Assembly (NCBI GenBank): GCA_002405615.1
Contig: DHMD01000073.1
Span: 1 to 5,728, forward strand
DNA length: 5,728 nt
Origin: Christensenella sp. UBA4651
GTDB lineage: Bacteria; Bacillota; Clostridia; Christensenellales; UBA1242
Direction of reading: 5' to 3'
The position numbers and the translations under genes are program-made. Under the pieces are notes generated by a model. It searched no databases, was not told where the DNA came from, and saw only the letters and a list, made by a program, of their open reading frames with translations. Positions 5,724-5,728 of the stretch are shown here, one piece after another (the first letter of the stretch is position 1; every line of letters begins with the position of its first letter).

Positions 5724-5728
5724 AATTC

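Noticed and set aside
5589..5726. Minus-strand frame open from the right edge (45 codons, then stop)
   Set aside because: The translation is low in information, crosses the plus-strand terminator hairpin and shows no family motif; a real partial gene cannot be excluded but is not supported.
5686..5728. Plus-strand ATG at 5686 opening to the window edge
   Set aside because: There is no ribosome binding site, and the frame runs through the terminator stem and T-run.

Overview
The window is AT-rich bacterial DNA. It has short intergenic gaps, sigma-A-type promoters with 17-base spacers, a tRNA with an encoded CCA end, and U-tailed hairpin terminators. Together with a helix-turn-helix regulator fused to membrane helices, this suggests a low-GC Bacillota-like organism (Clostridia or a relative). 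That placement is an inference, because no phylogenetic marker gene is present.

Left part (1-2910). A minus-strand operon encodes a membrane-bound family 2 glycosyltransferase (GTG start at 2139) followed by a PlsC-like acyltransferase whose start overlaps the end of the first gene by 8 bases. The pair looks like an envelope lipid or glycolipid module of unknown product. Divergent from it, across a 183-base AT-rich gap, is a plus-strand XRE-type regulator with a four-helix membrane domain. The gap holds one promoter in each direction and three copies of an ATTTTTRTCAA motif at an exact 20-base period over the operon promoter. The regulator's -10 box ends only six bases before its ATG, so its mRNA is probably leaderless.

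Middle (2943-3110). A tRNA-Leu(UAG) gene has a perfect consensus extended promoter upstream and a 12-bp intrinsic terminator downstream. The terminator should also work for the converging minus-strand restriction gene.

Right part (3112-5159). A type II restriction-modification cassette lies on the minus strand, methyltransferase first, then endonuclease, joined by a TAATG stop-start overlap. The methyltransferase is a complete C5-cytosine enzyme whose target-recognition region resembles Dcm/M.EcoRII. The endonuclease carries a K-x3-R-E-R signature known from the Ecl18kI/EcoRII/NgoMIV group. Both halves independently point to a CC(N)GG-type target. By hand scan, neither CCGG nor CCNGG occurs in the window. 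The methyltransferase also has an extended -10 almost touching its ATG and no ribosome binding site, so it is the second probable leaderless gene. The cassette is more AT-rich than the left operon, which fits horizontal acquisition.

Right edge (5160-5728). There is no convincing gene. The region holds a 15-bp inverted repeat, a long nested hairpin with a U-tract, and, at the very end, a hairpin-plus-U-tract terminator that pairs fully only as plus-strand RNA. This suggests one or two untranslated plus-strand transcripts, or a leader of a gene just beyond the window. No fundamentally new system is demonstrated. The best leads are the restriction enzyme's specificity, the two leaderless genes, and the structured right-hand intergenic region.
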